Source: Streptomyces sp. NBC_01439 | GTDB taxonomy: Bacteria; Actinomycetota; Actinomycetes; Streptomycetales; Streptomycetaceae | Direction: 5' to 3' | Assembly: GCF_036227605.1 (NCBI RefSeq) | Contig: NZ_CP109487.1 | Span: 682,001-746,000 of the forward strand | Length of the DNA stretch: 64,000 bases | In this document: positions 1-9,002 of the stretch, in pieces | How positions within the stretch are numbered: the stretch's first letter is position 1 | How the letters are laid out: each line of letters starts with the position of its first letter | Made by a program: the position numbers and the translations under genes | The notes under the pieces: generated by a model | The model's database searches: none | What the model was told of the DNA's origin: nothing | What the model saw: the letters and a program-made list of their open reading frames with translations, nothing else

Positions 1-53
1 CCGGAGCCCGGCTTCTCCAGCAGGGAGACGAGGATCGCGTGGTCGAGCGCCAT
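1..53 (-). CDS. PadR-family transcriptional regulator, N-terminal fragment
   Basis: Only the first 17-18 codons are in the window; the gene continues past its left edge. Read on the minus strand from the ATG at 53, it gives MALDHAILVSLLEKPGSG, the typical first helix and turn of the PadR winged-helix domain (family pattern MALxHALLVSLLExPGSG). PadR proteins are cytoplasmic repressors, usually autoregulated. A perfect palindrome lies 13 bases upstream of the start, as expected for autoregulation. Family assignment rests on these few residues but the match is strong. Confidence 0.8.
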   Translation of the reverse strand, partial: MALDHAILVSLLEKPGS

Positions 54-65
54 GCCCCGATCTTT

Positions 66-85
66 CTATGCAACTCGTTGCATAG
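66..85. promoter_or_regulatory. PadR operator candidate, perfect 20-bp palindrome
   Basis: The arms CTATGCAAC and GTTGCATAG are exact reverse complements around a TC centre. The site begins 13 bp upstream of the PadR start codon and is AT-rich against the surroundings. PadR-family sites often contain ATGCAAC/GTTGCAT-type arms, so this is most simply the autorepression operator. It could also affect genes left of the window. Confidence 0.7.
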
Positions 86-137
86 ACAAGCGGCAGGAGT
101 CAGGTGAGACGCGGCTCACCCGGGCGCGGGGTGCGCC

Positions 138-177
138 GCCAGGTGCCGCCGGATGACGCCAGGTGCCGGCGGATGCC
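138..177. repeat. 20-bp tandem duplication
   Basis: Two adjacent 20-bp units (138-157 and 158-177) starting GCCAGGTGCC agree at 18 of 20 positions. They lie between the PadR operator and the stop codon of the esterase. No function is apparent. Confidence 0.7.
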
Positions 178-183
178 GCCGGC

Positions 184-1281
184 TCACTCGGCGGCGAGCC
201 GTGCGCCGGTCCAGACGAGCGCCGGCGGAATCTCCCGCAGCCAGGTGTTGAAGCTGTGGCCACCGCTGTCGAGGATGATCGACGAGACGTGGGCGGGTGC
301 CTTCACCTTGCGGATGAACTCCTGCGTCTCGCCGTAGTTCGGCTCGCCCCGCAGCGAGGAGGTCACGAGGAACGACGAGTTTCCCTGCGGCAGGTGGTCC
401 AGGTGCCAGAGCAGATCGGACCTCTTCTCCTCGTCCTTGTTCCCCTTGAACAGGTCACCGGAGTACTTGTCGATCTCGGGCCGGTACTCCGCCGACAGGC
501 CCACGCCGACCGCGTACGCCTCCGGGTGCTGCACCGCCATCTTCAGGGCGCAGTAGCCCCCGGTGGAGTCGCCGATGACCCCCCAGCTCCGCGGCGACGT
601 GCCCACGCGGTACGTGCCGGAGACCGCCTTGACGACGTCCGCGCCGAAGAAGGCCTCGCTCTGCGGACCCCCGGGAACGTCGACGCACTGGGTGTTGGGC
701 GCGGCGATGGTGGGTCGCATCATCACCAGGATCATCGGCTGCATGCGCTTCTGCTTCGCCAGGCTCCACGCCAGCCTCGGGTAGTGCAGCTTCTTGATGA
801 GGTTCTCGGCCATGCCCGGGTAGCCCGTGAGGACGACGGCGGCCGGGAACCTGCGCCGCTCGTCGCTCTTGTCGAAGTACTCCGGCGGCAGGTACACGTA
901 CGCCTCGGCGGCGGCCCGGGACCGCTCACCGTGGATCACCACCTTCTCGATCACCCCACCCACCTGCGGGTTCCGGCCGCCGGGCACTTCCGGAGCCTGC
1001 CTGCCCAGCACCTCTACGGCAGCGCCTCCCGGGACGGCCGGGGCGTGCTGCTTCGTACCGGCGAGGTCGGCCCAGGAGTCGTAGAGGAGGAAGGTGCGGT
1101 TGGCGGCGGCACCGACCGAGGCCAGGACCGACAGCTGCACGAGGACGAGCAGCCCGACGCGCGCCAGCACCCGCCGGGCGCCCGGGCGTCCGAGCCGGGG
1201 CCACAGCCATACCGTGAGGGCGAACAGCAGCGCCGTGCACAATGCGACGCTCGCCATGAGCGTGCCACTCGTCAGACCCAT
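184..1281 (-). CDS. Membrane-anchored alpha/beta-hydrolase (putative esterase)
   Basis: 365 residues. The N-terminus carries two hydrophobic stretches (about 8-27 and 41-60), so the enzyme is probably membrane-anchored with its catalytic domain outside the cell. The rest resembles the putative-esterase family (PF00756; relatives include esterase D and mycolyltransferases). The nucleophile elbow GDSTGG places the catalytic Ser near residue 239, and GGHSF places the His near 342. The acid residue is not certain. The substrate cannot be told from sequence; cell-surface or lipid esters are plausible. The gene stands alone, upstream of the PadR gene on the same strand, so PadR control of this gene itself is not implied. 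ATG start chosen at 1281. Confidence 0.8.
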   Translation of the reverse strand: MGLTSGTLMASVALCTALLFALTVWLWPRLGRPGARRVLARVGLLVLVQLSVLASVGAAANRTFLLYDSWADLAGTKQHAPAVPGGAAVEVLGRQAPEVPGGRNPQVGGVIEKVVIHGERSRAAAEAYVYLPPEYFDKSDERRRFPAAVVLTGYPGMAENLIKKLHYPRLAWSLAKQKRMQPMILVMMRPTIAAPNTQCVDVPGGPQSEAFFGADVVKAVSGTYRVGTSPRSWGVIGDSTGGYCALKMAVQHPEAYAVGVGLSAEYRPEIDKYSGDLFKGNKDEEKRSDLLWHLDHLPQGNSSFLVTSSLRGEPNYGETQEFIRKVKAPAHVSSIILDSGGHSFNTWLREIPPALVWTGARLAAE

Positions 1282-1656
1282 GAATCAGTGAACCCTCTGC
1301 ACAGTCCCGTCCGGACGCTCGGGCCCGGAGCGCTACCAGCAGGTGGCGCACCAGGCAAGAGGGGCGGAGCGGGCCCCGCGTTCCCTCGTGGAAGGGGCGG
1401 TACCGGGCAAAGCGCGACCCACCCGGGGCGGAAGAAGCGCCGCCGGCTCGACCCTCCTTTGGGTAGATGCCACATGAAGTGCTGACGGCGGCACGGATAC
1501 CCTGACGAAATCCCTTTCCGATGCTGTCGGCATCTGATAGTCCTCCTGTATGTTTCACGCGGCAAATCACCTTCCATGGGCCGATTCACCCTTGCAGATG
1601 CGTTTCACGGAACGTTCTGACTTCGGCGGACGGCAGTCGTTGACCAGGAGATCCGC
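1282..1656. other. 375-bp divergent intergenic region
   Basis: This lies between the minus-strand esterase and the plus-strand lipoprotein gene. It has a lower GC half (about 1490-1640) in which the octamer GTTTCACG occurs twice (1552-1559 and 1602-1609, 50 bp apart). A small dyad GATGC-5-GCATC sits at 1520-1534. These could be regulator sites for the downstream lipoprotein/peroxidase pair. No convincing sigma-70 promoter or RNA structure was recognised. Confidence 0.4.
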
Positions 1657-2307
1657 ATGACGCAGGACGAAAACCGCCGGATACGCGCGGGGCGGGCAGC
1701 GAGCCGCGTGGCGCACGTGTGTGCCGCCGCCACCGCCCTGCTGATCACCTCCTGCGGCACGGTCGACGACCCGAAGGACGCGGCCGCTCCGTCGACATCG
1801 GCACAGGCGTCGGCGTCGGCGTCGACATCCCCCAAGGCCTCGGTCGCTCCGATCAAGCCGGGCGAGGTACGCATCGCGGGCGAGGTCGACAAGCCCTACA
1901 CCATCACCCTGGCCGACCTGCGCAAGCTGCCCCAGGCCGAGGCCCCGGTGGAGTTCGTCAGCGCCAAGGGGGACCAGAAGCACACCTACCAGGGCGTGCT
2001 GCTGCACGAGGTGCTGAAGGCGGCCCAGCCGCGCTTCGACCAGGGCAAGAAGAACGGGCAGCTACGCGGGGTGGTCGCGGCCACCGGCGGCGGGGACTAC
2101 CGCGCGGTCTTCGCGTGGGCCGAGGTCGATCCGGGATTCGCCAAGTCCCAGATCCTGCTGGCCGTTTCCGAGGACGGGACGCCCTTCGAGGACGCGGCCG
2201 GCCCGCGCCTGGTCGTCCCGCAGGACACCCGCGGCGGCCGCTACGTCTCCGAACTGAACCAGCTGTGGGTCGGCACCGTCGATCCGGTGGTCGACAGTGC
2301 CCACTGA
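1657..2307 (+). CDS. Secreted lipoprotein with sulfite-oxidase-like molybdopterin-binding fold
   Basis: 216 residues. The signal peptide ends in the lipobox LITSC (Cys about 32), so the mature protein is a surface lipoprotein. A low-complexity Ala/Ser/Thr linker (about 40-65) follows. The rest matches the oxidoreductase molybdopterin-binding fold (PF00174): a GEVxKPxxITLADLRKLP start, then YQGVLLxEVL, and a VPxDxxGGRYVSELxxLWV ending near 205. No cysteine corresponding to the usual Mo ligand was recognised in the domain, so it may bind no cofactor. The stop overlaps the start of the DyP peroxidase by 11 bp, implying translational coupling. RBS AGGAGA precedes the ATG. Confidence 0.75.
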   Translation: MTQDENRRIRAGRAASRVAHVCAAATALLITSCGTVDDPKDAAAPSTSAQASASASTSPKASVAPIKPGEVRIAGEVDKPYTITLADLRKLPQAEAPVEFVSAKGDQKHTYQGVLLHEVLKAAQPRFDQGKKNGQLRGVVAATGGGDYRAVFAWAEVDPGFAKSQILLAVSEDGTPFEDAAGPRLVVPQDTRGGRYVSELNQLWVGTVDPVVDSAH

Positions 2308-3559
2308 GGCGTCCGGAGCGCCCGGCCGTCGGCGGTCCCTGACCCGGCGCGCGCTGCTCGGCGCCGCCGGTCTCGGGGCCGTGGCGGGCGGCGGCGCCGT
2401 CGTCTCGGCCGCCGTGCGCGAGGCCCCGGCCGCGCCGGACGGCGCCGGGGCGAACGTCCCCTTCCACGGCCCGCAGCAGGCCGGGATCCTGCACCCCCGT
2501 CAGACCCACGCCCACCTGGCCGCCTTCGACTTCGGGGCGCGGACCGACCGGGGCCGGGCCGCCGCGCTCCTGCTGCGCTGGAGCACCGCCGCCGCACGCC
2601 TCACCCGCGGCGAACCGGTCGGCGAGGAGATCAGCCCGCCGGGTTCCCGGGCCGTCGACACCGGCGTCGCGCTGGGATCCGGCCCCGCCTCGCTCACCCT
2701 CACCTTCGGTTTCGGCGCGACCTTCTTCGATCGGGTGGAGCTGGCCGCGGCCCGCCCCGAGGCACTCGCACCGCTGCCCGCCCTCCCCGACGACCAGCTC
2801 GACCCGGCCCGCGGCGGCGGCGACCTGTTCGTCCAGATCGCCGCCGACGATCCGCTCGTCGGCCTGCACGCCCTGCGCACCGTGCAGCGCCTGGCGCACG
2901 GCGAGGCGAAGACCCGCTGGGTGATGTCCGGGTTCACCACTGCGCCGGTGCCGGGCCGCACCGCGCCCACGCACCGCGACCTCATGGGACAGCTCGACGG
3001 CACCGCCAACCCCTCCCCCGCGGATGCCGCCGCGCGCGACCGGATCCTCGTGACCGCCCCCGGTTCGCCGCCCTGGCTGGCGGGCGGCTCGTACGTGGTG
3101 GTCCGCCGGATCCGGATGCTCCTCGACCACTGGGACACCCTCCCCCCGGAGCACCGGGAACAGGCCGTCGGACGCCGCGCCGCCGACGGCTCCCCGCTCA
3201 CGGGCGGCGGCGAACGCACCGCCCCCGACCTCGCGGCCAACCGCCCCGACGGCGTCCCGGTGATCGCGTACAACGCACACGTCCGGCTGGCCGCACCCGC
3301 CACCAGCGGGGGCGCGACCATGCTGCGCCGCGGCTGGTCGTACTACGACGGCCTGCGCGCGGACGGCGCGCCGGACGCCGGGATGCTCTTCGTCGCCTGG
3401 CAGTCGGACCCCCGCACCGGCTTCGTCCCCGTCCAGCAGCGTCTGGCCCGCGGCGACGCACTCGGCCGGTACCTGGTCCACGAGGCGTCTTCCCTGTTCG
3501 TGGTCCCCGGCGGCGTCCGCCCGGGCGGATACGTCGGCCAGGCCCTGCTGGAGGAGTAG
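2297..3559 (+). CDS. Tat-exported DyP-type haem peroxidase (EfeB/DtpA class)
   Basis: 420 residues, GTG start inside the end of the preceding gene. The N-terminus has a twin-arginine motif (LTRRALLG) and a hydrophobic Ala/Gly stretch, so a folded, haem-loaded enzyme should be exported. The DyP fingerprint GxxDG is present as GQLDG, with the catalytic Asp near residue 234. NAHVRLAAP near 320 supplies the proximal haem-ligand His, and LRRGWSYYDG follows. Families of this type are dye-decolourising peroxidases, or act in iron or copper handling (EfeB, DtpA). No efeU/efeO or copper chaperone gene is adjacent; the partner here is the molybdopterin-fold lipoprotein. Function beyond peroxidase chemistry is inferred. 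Confidence 0.85.
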   Translation: MPTEASGAPGRRRSLTRRALLGAAGLGAVAGGGAVVSAAVREAPAAPDGAGANVPFHGPQQAGILHPRQTHAHLAAFDFGARTDRGRAAALLLRWSTAAARLTRGEPVGEEISPPGSRAVDTGVALGSGPASLTLTFGFGATFFDRVELAAARPEALAPLPALPDDQLDPARGGGDLFVQIAADDPLVGLHALRTVQRLAHGEAKTRWVMSGFTTAPVPGRTAPTHRDLMGQLDGTANPSPADAAARDRILVTAPGSPPWLAGGSYVVVRRIRMLLDHWDTLPPEHREQAVGRRAADGSPLTGGGERTAPDLAANRPDGVPVIAYNAHVRLAAPATSGGATMLRRGWSYYDGLRADGAPDAGMLFVAWQSDPRTGFVPVQQRLARGDALGRYLVHEASSLFVVPGGVRPGGYVGQALLEE

Positions 3560-3697
3560 CCCGACCGGGTGGATCCGGGAACCAGCGGGCCGTCGCGGGC
3601 GTTGGTGCGACCATAGGTAGGTGATCAACCGGGCCCACCGGCCGGCGGGGACCCGCCGGTATCCGCGCCTTCCGACCGACTGCGAGGGGAGCCGTTC

Positions 3698-4303
3698 ATG
3701 AGCACGGCGAAAGACCTGTTCATCATCGCCATGGACCCGCCGCCGGACCGTTCCGTCGGCCAGGGCGACCTGTCGCTCGCCCTGGCGGGAGCCGAGCTGA
3801 TCGACCTCCTCGACGCGCAGGCCGTCGCCCTGGACGACGACCGCATCGTGCCCGGCGGGGAGCAGGAACTGCACGACCCCCTGCTGGCCGAGGCAGCGTC
3901 GGCACTCACCCGCCAGATGCCCTACGAGCGGGTCGACGACTGGCTGTGGCGCCGCGGGCGTGATCTGTCCGCGGCGTACCAGGCCGCACTGGAGGAGGCC
4001 GGTGAGCTGACGCGGGGACGGCGCGGCCTGCTGCCCTTCGGGAGCGACCGCATGGAGGTGGCCGACACGCCCGCCCGCCGCCGGGCGCTGGGCCGCCAGG
4101 AGGAGGAAGAGCCCGTCCTCGCCGCCCTCGCCTCGGTCGTGGGCATCGGCAGCGGTGAACCCGAGGCCGAACCCCGCCCGGGCGACGAGGCGGTGACGAT
4201 CGTCCTGGCCGTCGTCAGCGACGCGGTGATGGAGCTGGAGGCCGTGCGCCAGCGGCGGACCATCGAGAACGCGGCGTTCGCCAACATCTGGCGCGGCCCC
4301 TGA
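3698..4303 (+). CDS. GPP34/GOLPH3-family protein
   Basis: 201 residues with the features of the GOLPH3/Vps74 (GPP34) family, common in actinomycetes: the DLxLALAGAELIDLL helix near 23-37, then RMPYERVDDWLWRRG near 70, and a terminal segment on residues that flank the lipid-binding pocket in eukaryotic members. Eukaryotic members bind phosphatidylinositol-4-phosphate; the role in Streptomyces is unknown. ATG at 3698 follows the RBS GAGGGGAG. It forms its own transcription unit. GC and codon usage match the neighbours. Confidence 0.75.
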   Translation: MSTAKDLFIIAMDPPPDRSVGQGDLSLALAGAELIDLLDAQAVALDDDRIVPGGEQELHDPLLAEAASALTRQMPYERVDDWLWRRGRDLSAAYQAALEEAGELTRGRRGLLPFGSDRMEVADTPARRRALGRQEEEEPVLAALASVVGIGSGEPEAEPRPGDEAVTIVLAVVSDAVMELEAVRQRRTIENAAFANIWRGP

Positions 4304-4309
4304 GCCCCG

Positions 4310-4337
4310 CGGGCGTCCGTGACGTGCGTTACGCCCG
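4310..4337 (+). terminator. Possible terminator hairpin after the GPP34 gene
   Basis: A 7-bp stem CGGGCGT/ACGCCCG flanks a 14-nt loop directly after the stop codon. It has no T-run, as is usual for streptomycete terminators. The long loop makes this a weak call. Confidence 0.3.
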
Positions 4338-4437
4338 GTCAGAACCGTGGCGCGGCCCGACTATGCTCGCCGGAGTGCCGTCCGCCCCTGTGTACGAACG
4401 GCGGATGTCCTCCTGCTGAGAAGGTTCGGGAATAAGC

Positions 4438-7191
4438 GTGTTGATCGGGCGTCAGGAAGAACGGGCGACCATCGCCGCCGCGTTGTCACCGCAGGCGGCC
4501 ACCGCGTCGCTGCTGCTGCTCGGTGAGCCCGGGGTCGGCAAGACCCTGCTGTTGGACATGACCGTCGACGACGCGCTCGCGGCGGGGACCCGGGTGCTGC
4601 GCGTCCGCGGCAACGCGGCGGAGACCGAGCTGGCCTTCGCGGGGCTGCACCAGTTGCTGCTGCCCGTGCTGGACCGGGCCGACGACCTGCCGGTCCGTCA
4701 GCGCGGCGCCCTGATGGCCGCCTTCGGCCTGGGCGACGACCCGGCCCCGCCCGATCCCATGATGATGAGCCTGGCCGTACTGACCCTGGTTTCGCACGTC
4801 GCCTCGGCCGGGCGGGTGCTGCTCGCCGTCGACGACGCCCAGTGGATCGACCGCGGGAGCTGCCAGGTGCTGGGGTTCCTCGCCCGACGTCTCGCGGGCG
4901 AGCCGATCGGGCTGCTCGTCGCCTCGCGCGGCACGCGCCGACCGGAGTGGCTGGACCGGTCGGTCACGGAGCTGGTGGTGCCCGCGCTGTCGCCGGCCGA
5001 GGCCGAGGAGCTGATCGGCGCACAGCCGGATCCGCCCCTGGGATCGGCCCGGCGCCGGGTGCTGGAGACCGCCGCGGGCAACCCGCTGGCCCTGGTGGAG
5101 CTTTCGCGCTCGGCGGCACGCGAGGACGTGCTCCGGGCGGACGGGCCCCCGCCGGCCGGGCTCCGCTCGGGCGGGCTCCACGCGGGCGGACACCTCCCGG
5201 TCACCGATCTGCTGGAACGGACCTTCGCCGCCCAGGTGGACGAGTTGCCCGCGGCGACGCGGGCCGCGCTGCTGGTCGCGGCCGCGGCCGAGGGCGTCGG
5301 GCCGGCCGGTGTGCTGGCCGCCCTGCCGCCGGGCACGGACATGGACGTCTGGCTGCCTGCGGAGCGGGCGGGGCTGGTCCGGCTGCACAGCGACCGCATC
5401 GACTTCCGGCACCCCCTGGTCCGCTCCGCGATCTACGGGGCCGCTCCGTTCGCCGAGCGCCGGCGGACCCACCTGGCGCTGGCGGCTTCGCTCGACGGCG
5501 ATCCCGACCGGCGGGCCTGGCAGTTGTCGGCCGCCACGGTGGAACCGGACGCGGCGGTGTCCGCCGCGCTGGAGGCCACCGCCATGCGCGCGTTCGGCCG
5601 CGGCGCGCTCGCCGAGGCCCTGGCCGGTCTGGAACGGTCCGCGCAGCTGAACGCCGCTCCTGCCGAGCAGACCCGGCTGCTGACGACGGCGGCGTACGCG
5701 GGCATCCTGACCGGCGACATCGACCGGGCGGAGGAGCTCGCGGCGAAGGCCGCCTCGGTCAACGAGGACCCGGCGGCGACGCCCTGGATATCGGCGCTCA
5801 CCGCCCTGGTGGAGATGCTGATGATGCGGATGGAGCGGGCGTTCGCCCTGATCGCCCCCGACACCCTGCCCGACGTGGCCCAACTCGACGAGGGCAGTTC
5901 CACGATCGTCACCGGGATCGCCTACCACTCGGGCAGTCCCGTCCAGCGCGAGCGCGCACTGCGGCTGCTGGCCGGCCGCGACCTGACGGATCCGACCCCA
6001 CCGCACCCCTTCCACCTCTGGGACGCCGGTGTCACGGACCCCTTCGGCAAGGGCGACCTGGTCCGGTCCCACCTGCCCGCCGTCACCTCCGCGCCGGGCC
6101 GCGCACCCACCGAGAACCACACGCTCGGCGTGCTCTGCCTGATCCTCGACGAGACCGAGACGGCGGTGAGCCTGCTGCGCGAGGTGGCCAACCCGCAGTG
6201 GGAGGACGCCGACGCCTTCCACGCGGGGATGACCGCCGCCGATCTGGCCTGGGCCAATCTGGACCGGGGCCGCTGGGCGGACGCCCGGCTCGGTGTCGAG
6301 CGGCTCGCCGGCCGGTTCCTGGATGGTGTCCACACGCACGGCTCCGCGCGGGCGCTGACCGTCCTGGCCACCCTGTGCGCGCTCACCGGTGAGCCTGAGC
6401 TCGCCGTACGGCACGCAACGGCCGCCCTCGCCGTGACGGAGCCGGCCGGGGTGCTCGGCGCCGTCGTCCGCGCCCGCCGGGCAGCGGGTCTCGCCGCCAC
6501 GGCACTCGGTGACCACGCCTCGGCCTTCCGGCACCTGCGCACCCTCTTCGACGGGGAGGGGGTGCCCGTGCACTACCACCTGTCGTGTTACGCGGTCGCC
6601 GACTACGCGGCGGCCGCCGTGCTCGTCGGCCGCGCCGAGGACGCCTCGGTCGCCCTGGAGCAGGTCACCGCCGCGGTCGGGGACGGGGGCTCCGTCCGGC
6701 TGCGGCAGGTCCTGGGCCGGGCCCGGGCGCTGCTCTCCGATCCGGCCGGGGCCGGCCCGTCCTTCGAGGGCGCGCTGGCGGACCCGGCCGGCCACCGCTG
6801 GCCCTTCGAACACGCCCAGACCTGGCTGGAGTACGGGGAGTGGCTGCGCAGGCAGCGCCGGATCGCCGAGGCACGGGCCGCCCTGATCAAGGCCCGGGAG
6901 ATCTTCGAGGGGCTGGGGGCGGTGGATTGGAGCGACCGGGCGCAGGCCGAGCTGCGAGCGGCCGGCGTCACCGTCCAATCCTCCCCGCGCAGCGCGTTCC
7001 GGACCCTGACGCCGCAACGTCAGCGGATCGTCCGGCTGGCGGCCGAGGGCCTGACCAACCGGGAGATCGGCGAGCGACTGTTCCTCTCGCCCCGTACCGT
7101 CGGCACCCACCTCTACCAGGCCTTCCCGGTGCTGGGCGTCACCTCTCGCGGCCGGCTGCGGGACGTGGTGGAGCCGGAGTCGACCGACTGA
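4438..7191 (+). CDS. Large LuxR-family (LAL) transcriptional regulator
   Basis: 917 residues, GTG start. The N-terminal AAA/NTPase module begins immediately (MLIGRQEE) with Walker A GEPGVGKT near 30-37 and Walker B LLAVDDAQW near 128-136. A long alpha-helical, TPR-like middle follows. The C-terminus (about 853-910) is a LuxR helix-turn-helix: LTPQRQRIVRLAAEGLTNREIG, then SPRTVGTHLYQ. This is the domain order of MalT-type LAL regulators, which often govern secondary-metabolite or sugar genes and bind ATP and a ligand. No biosynthetic cluster surrounds it, so its targets are unknown. The last helix is shorter than usual, but the protein looks complete. Confidence 0.9.
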   Translation: MLIGRQEERATIAAALSPQAATASLLLLGEPGVGKTLLLDMTVDDALAAGTRVLRVRGNAAETELAFAGLHQLLLPVLDRADDLPVRQRGALMAAFGLGDDPAPPDPMMMSLAVLTLVSHVASAGRVLLAVDDAQWIDRGSCQVLGFLARRLAGEPIGLLVASRGTRRPEWLDRSVTELVVPALSPAEAEELIGAQPDPPLGSARRRVLETAAGNPLALVELSRSAAREDVLRADGPPPAGLRSGGLHAGGHLPVTDLLERTFAAQVDELPAATRAALLVAAAAEGVGPAGVLAALPPGTDMDVWLPAERAGLVRLHSDRIDFRHPLVRSAIYGAAPFAERRRTHLALAASLDGDPDRRAWQLSAATVEPDAAVSAALEATAMRAFGRGALAEALAGLERSAQLNAAPAEQTRLLTTAAYAGILTGDIDRAEELAAKAASVNEDPAATPWISALTALVEMLMMRMERAFALIAPDTLPDVAQLDEGSSTIVTGIAYHSGSPVQRERALRLLAGRDLTDPTPPHPFHLWDAGVTDPFGKGDLVRSHLPAVTSAPGRAPTENHTLGVLCLILDETETAVSLLREVANPQWEDADAFHAGMTAADLAWANLDRGRWADARLGVERLAGRFLDGVHTHGSARALTVLATLCALTGEPELAVRHATAALAVTEPAGVLGAVVRARRAAGLAATALGDHASAFRHLRTLFDGEGVPVHYHLSCYAVADYAAAAVLVGRAEDASVALEQVTAAVGDGGSVRLRQVLGRARALLSDPAGAGPSFEGALADPAGHRWPFEHAQTWLEYGEWLRRQRRIAEARAALIKAREIFEGLGAVDWSDRAQAELRAAGVTVQSSPRSAFRTLTPQRQRIVRLAAEGLTNREIGERLFLSPRTVGTHLYQAFPVLGVTSRGRLRDVVEPESTD

Positions 7192-7281
7192 GGCCACAGG
7201 GCAAGTCATGTGACGGATGGCAGCGGCGGTGGTCGTTTCGAGACTGGGTGGAGGAGAAGCCCTCACCCCCTCGGAGTTCCC

Positions 7282-8238
7282 ATGAGCGTCGTACTCACCA
7301 CCTCGCCGCTGTCCCCGCACGAGCGGGCGGACTACTGGAACAACCTGGTGTCCGACACCTTCATCCCCCTCGGCGTCACCCTGCACGAACCCGTGCCGTC
7401 CGTGGGGAGCATCGTCAGCGAACGTCTCGGGCCCCTGCAGATCTCGGCGGTCCAGGCGGGTCCGCAGAGCGTGTCGCGCACCCGGCGGCTGATCTCCCGG
7501 GGCGGGGAGGAGTTCCTCACCGTCACCTTCCAGCAGACCGGTACCGCGCGGCTGACCCAGGACGACCGCCGGGCGCTGGTCGGGCCGGGGACCTTCACCT
7601 GCTCGGACGCCGGACGCCCGTACGAGCGGGAGCAACCGGACCACTTCCGCTTCACGGCGATCCGGGTGCCCAAGAGCGGACTGGGAGTACCGGAGGCGGA
7701 CCTGCGGGCGGTCACCGGAACGGTCTTCAGCGGCGATCACGGAACCTCCGGTCTGGTCGCGGGCTTCCTGAGGCGGCTGGCCGAACGGCCCTCCGGCTTC
7801 GACGCGTACACGGGTCAGCAGCTCGCCATGACCGCCATGGACCTCCTGGGGGTGCTGGTGCGCGAGCGGCGGGGGCGGCTGGATCCGTACGCCTCGGACA
7901 CGGCCCGGGGCATGCTGGCGCGCGTCAAGGCGTACGTCCTGACGTCCCTGGCCGATCCCGACCTGTCGCCGGAGCGCATCGCGGCCGCGCACCACATCTC
8001 GGTGCGGTACCTGCACAAGCTCTTCCAGTCGGAGGGGACCACGGTGGGCCGCTGGATCCGGCAGGAGCGGCTGGAGCGGTGCCGGCGCGACCTGTCGCGG
8101 CGGACGGGGTCGGCGCCGGCGGTCACCGCGGTCGCCCAGCGCTGGGGGTTCACCAACCCGTCCCACTTCAGCCGGGCCTTCCGCGCCGCCTACGGCATGT
8201 CGCCCCGGGAGTGGCAGTGCGGCGCCCGGGGCGAATGA
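7282..8238 (+). CDS. AraC-family transcriptional regulator
   Basis: 318 residues from the ATG at 7282; an in-frame GTG at 7210 would add 24 unconserved residues. The N-terminal ~190 residues look like the AraC-binding-like domain (PF14525 type; starts SPHERADYWNNLV). The C-terminal ~100 residues hold the double HTH: DLSPERIAAAHHISVRYLHKLF and VAQRWGFTNPSHFSRAFRAAYGMSPREW. The latter is the canonical AraC signature. It lies tail to tail with the minus-strand operon that starts at 8244, with only 5 bp between the stops, so it is not an obvious local activator by position. An effector is not predictable. Confidence 0.9.
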   Translation: MSVVLTTSPLSPHERADYWNNLVSDTFIPLGVTLHEPVPSVGSIVSERLGPLQISAVQAGPQSVSRTRRLISRGGEEFLTVTFQQTGTARLTQDDRRALVGPGTFTCSDAGRPYEREQPDHFRFTAIRVPKSGLGVPEADLRAVTGTVFSGDHGTSGLVAGFLRRLAERPSGFDAYTGQQLAMTAMDLLGVLVRERRGRLDPYASDTARGMLARVKAYVLTSLADPDLSPERIAAAHHISVRYLHKLFQSEGTTVGRWIRQERLERCRRDLSRRTGSAPAVTAVAQRWGFTNPSHFSRAFRAAYGMSPREWQCGARGE

Positions 8239-8243
8239 CCGTC

Positions 8244-8969
8244 TCACAGCGTGCGCCGCACCCCCGCCTGGCGTTCCAGGTTCCGCAGTTGCCCGGCCAG
8301 ATCCCCCTCGACCGCGGTGTGGGCGGGGCCGCTGCGGCCGATGGGCAGCACCTGTTCGCCGCGCATGTCCTCCAGCATCAGCGCGAAGGCGGCGTAGGTG
8401 GCGACGAGGGCCACCAGGAGGCCGAGGGCTCCGGCCAGCTGTCCGGGCCACTCGGCCCCGGTCAGCCCCGCCAGGCCGGTGGCCGCCCAGCGGGGCAGGG
8501 AGACCACGATGACCAGCCACAGGGCCCGCTTGGGGCGGGTCACGAGGGCCATCAGCGCCCCGAAGCACAGCAGCGCCAGGTTGAACACGCCCAGGACCCG
8601 GTGGCCGCCGACCGCACCGGTTCCCGTCACGAGGGCGTACGCCAGCCAACTGCCGGCGAACGTGCCCATGAGCGTGGCCGCGATCACGTCCCGGGCACCG
8701 AACGCCAGGAAGCTCACTAGGAGTTGGAGGGCGAAGGCGGGCAGCACGCACAGGGCGACGGCCCTGCGGTCGGCGGCCTCGAAGACCCCGAGCTGCAGGC
8801 AGCCGGTCATCACCGAGGCGATCGCCACCGTGAAGAAGCCCAGAGGCATCGGTGAGGCGATGGGGTGCAGGTTGATCCGCGTCATCGCCCGGAGGTCCGG
8901 TTCGTGGCGGCGCCGGGGCGCCACCCCGTCCGGGCCGCCCGCGGCGGTGTTGCCCGGGACCGTACTCAT
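8244..8969 (-). CDS. GPR1/FUN34/YaaH-like membrane transporter (acetate-type)
   Basis: 241 residues with about six hydrophobic segments between residues 40 and 200. The signature near 40, PMPLGFFTVAIASVMTG, resembles the NPAPLGL motif of the GPR1/FUN34/YaaH acetate-uptake family. FGARDVIAATLMGTFAGSWLAYA resembles the second conserved block. N- and C-terminal tails are hydrophilic and cytosolic. As the last gene of the minus-strand hydrolase operon, it might move a small carboxylate released by those enzymes; this is inference. Motif matches are approximate, so specificity is open. Confidence 0.6.
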   Translation of the reverse strand: MSTVPGNTAAGGPDGVAPRRRHEPDLRAMTRINLHPIASPMPLGFFTVAIASVMTGCLQLGVFEAADRRAVALCVLPAFALQLLVSFLAFGARDVIAATLMGTFAGSWLAYALVTGTGAVGGHRVLGVFNLALLCFGALMALVTRPKRALWLVIVVSLPRWAATGLAGLTGAEWPGQLAGALGLLVALVATYAAFALMLEDMRGEQVLPIGRSGPAHTAVEGDLAGQLRNLERQAGVRRTL

Positions 8970-9002
8970 CTGGTGGGTTCCCCTGTTCCGTTGTTCCGTG
9001 GG

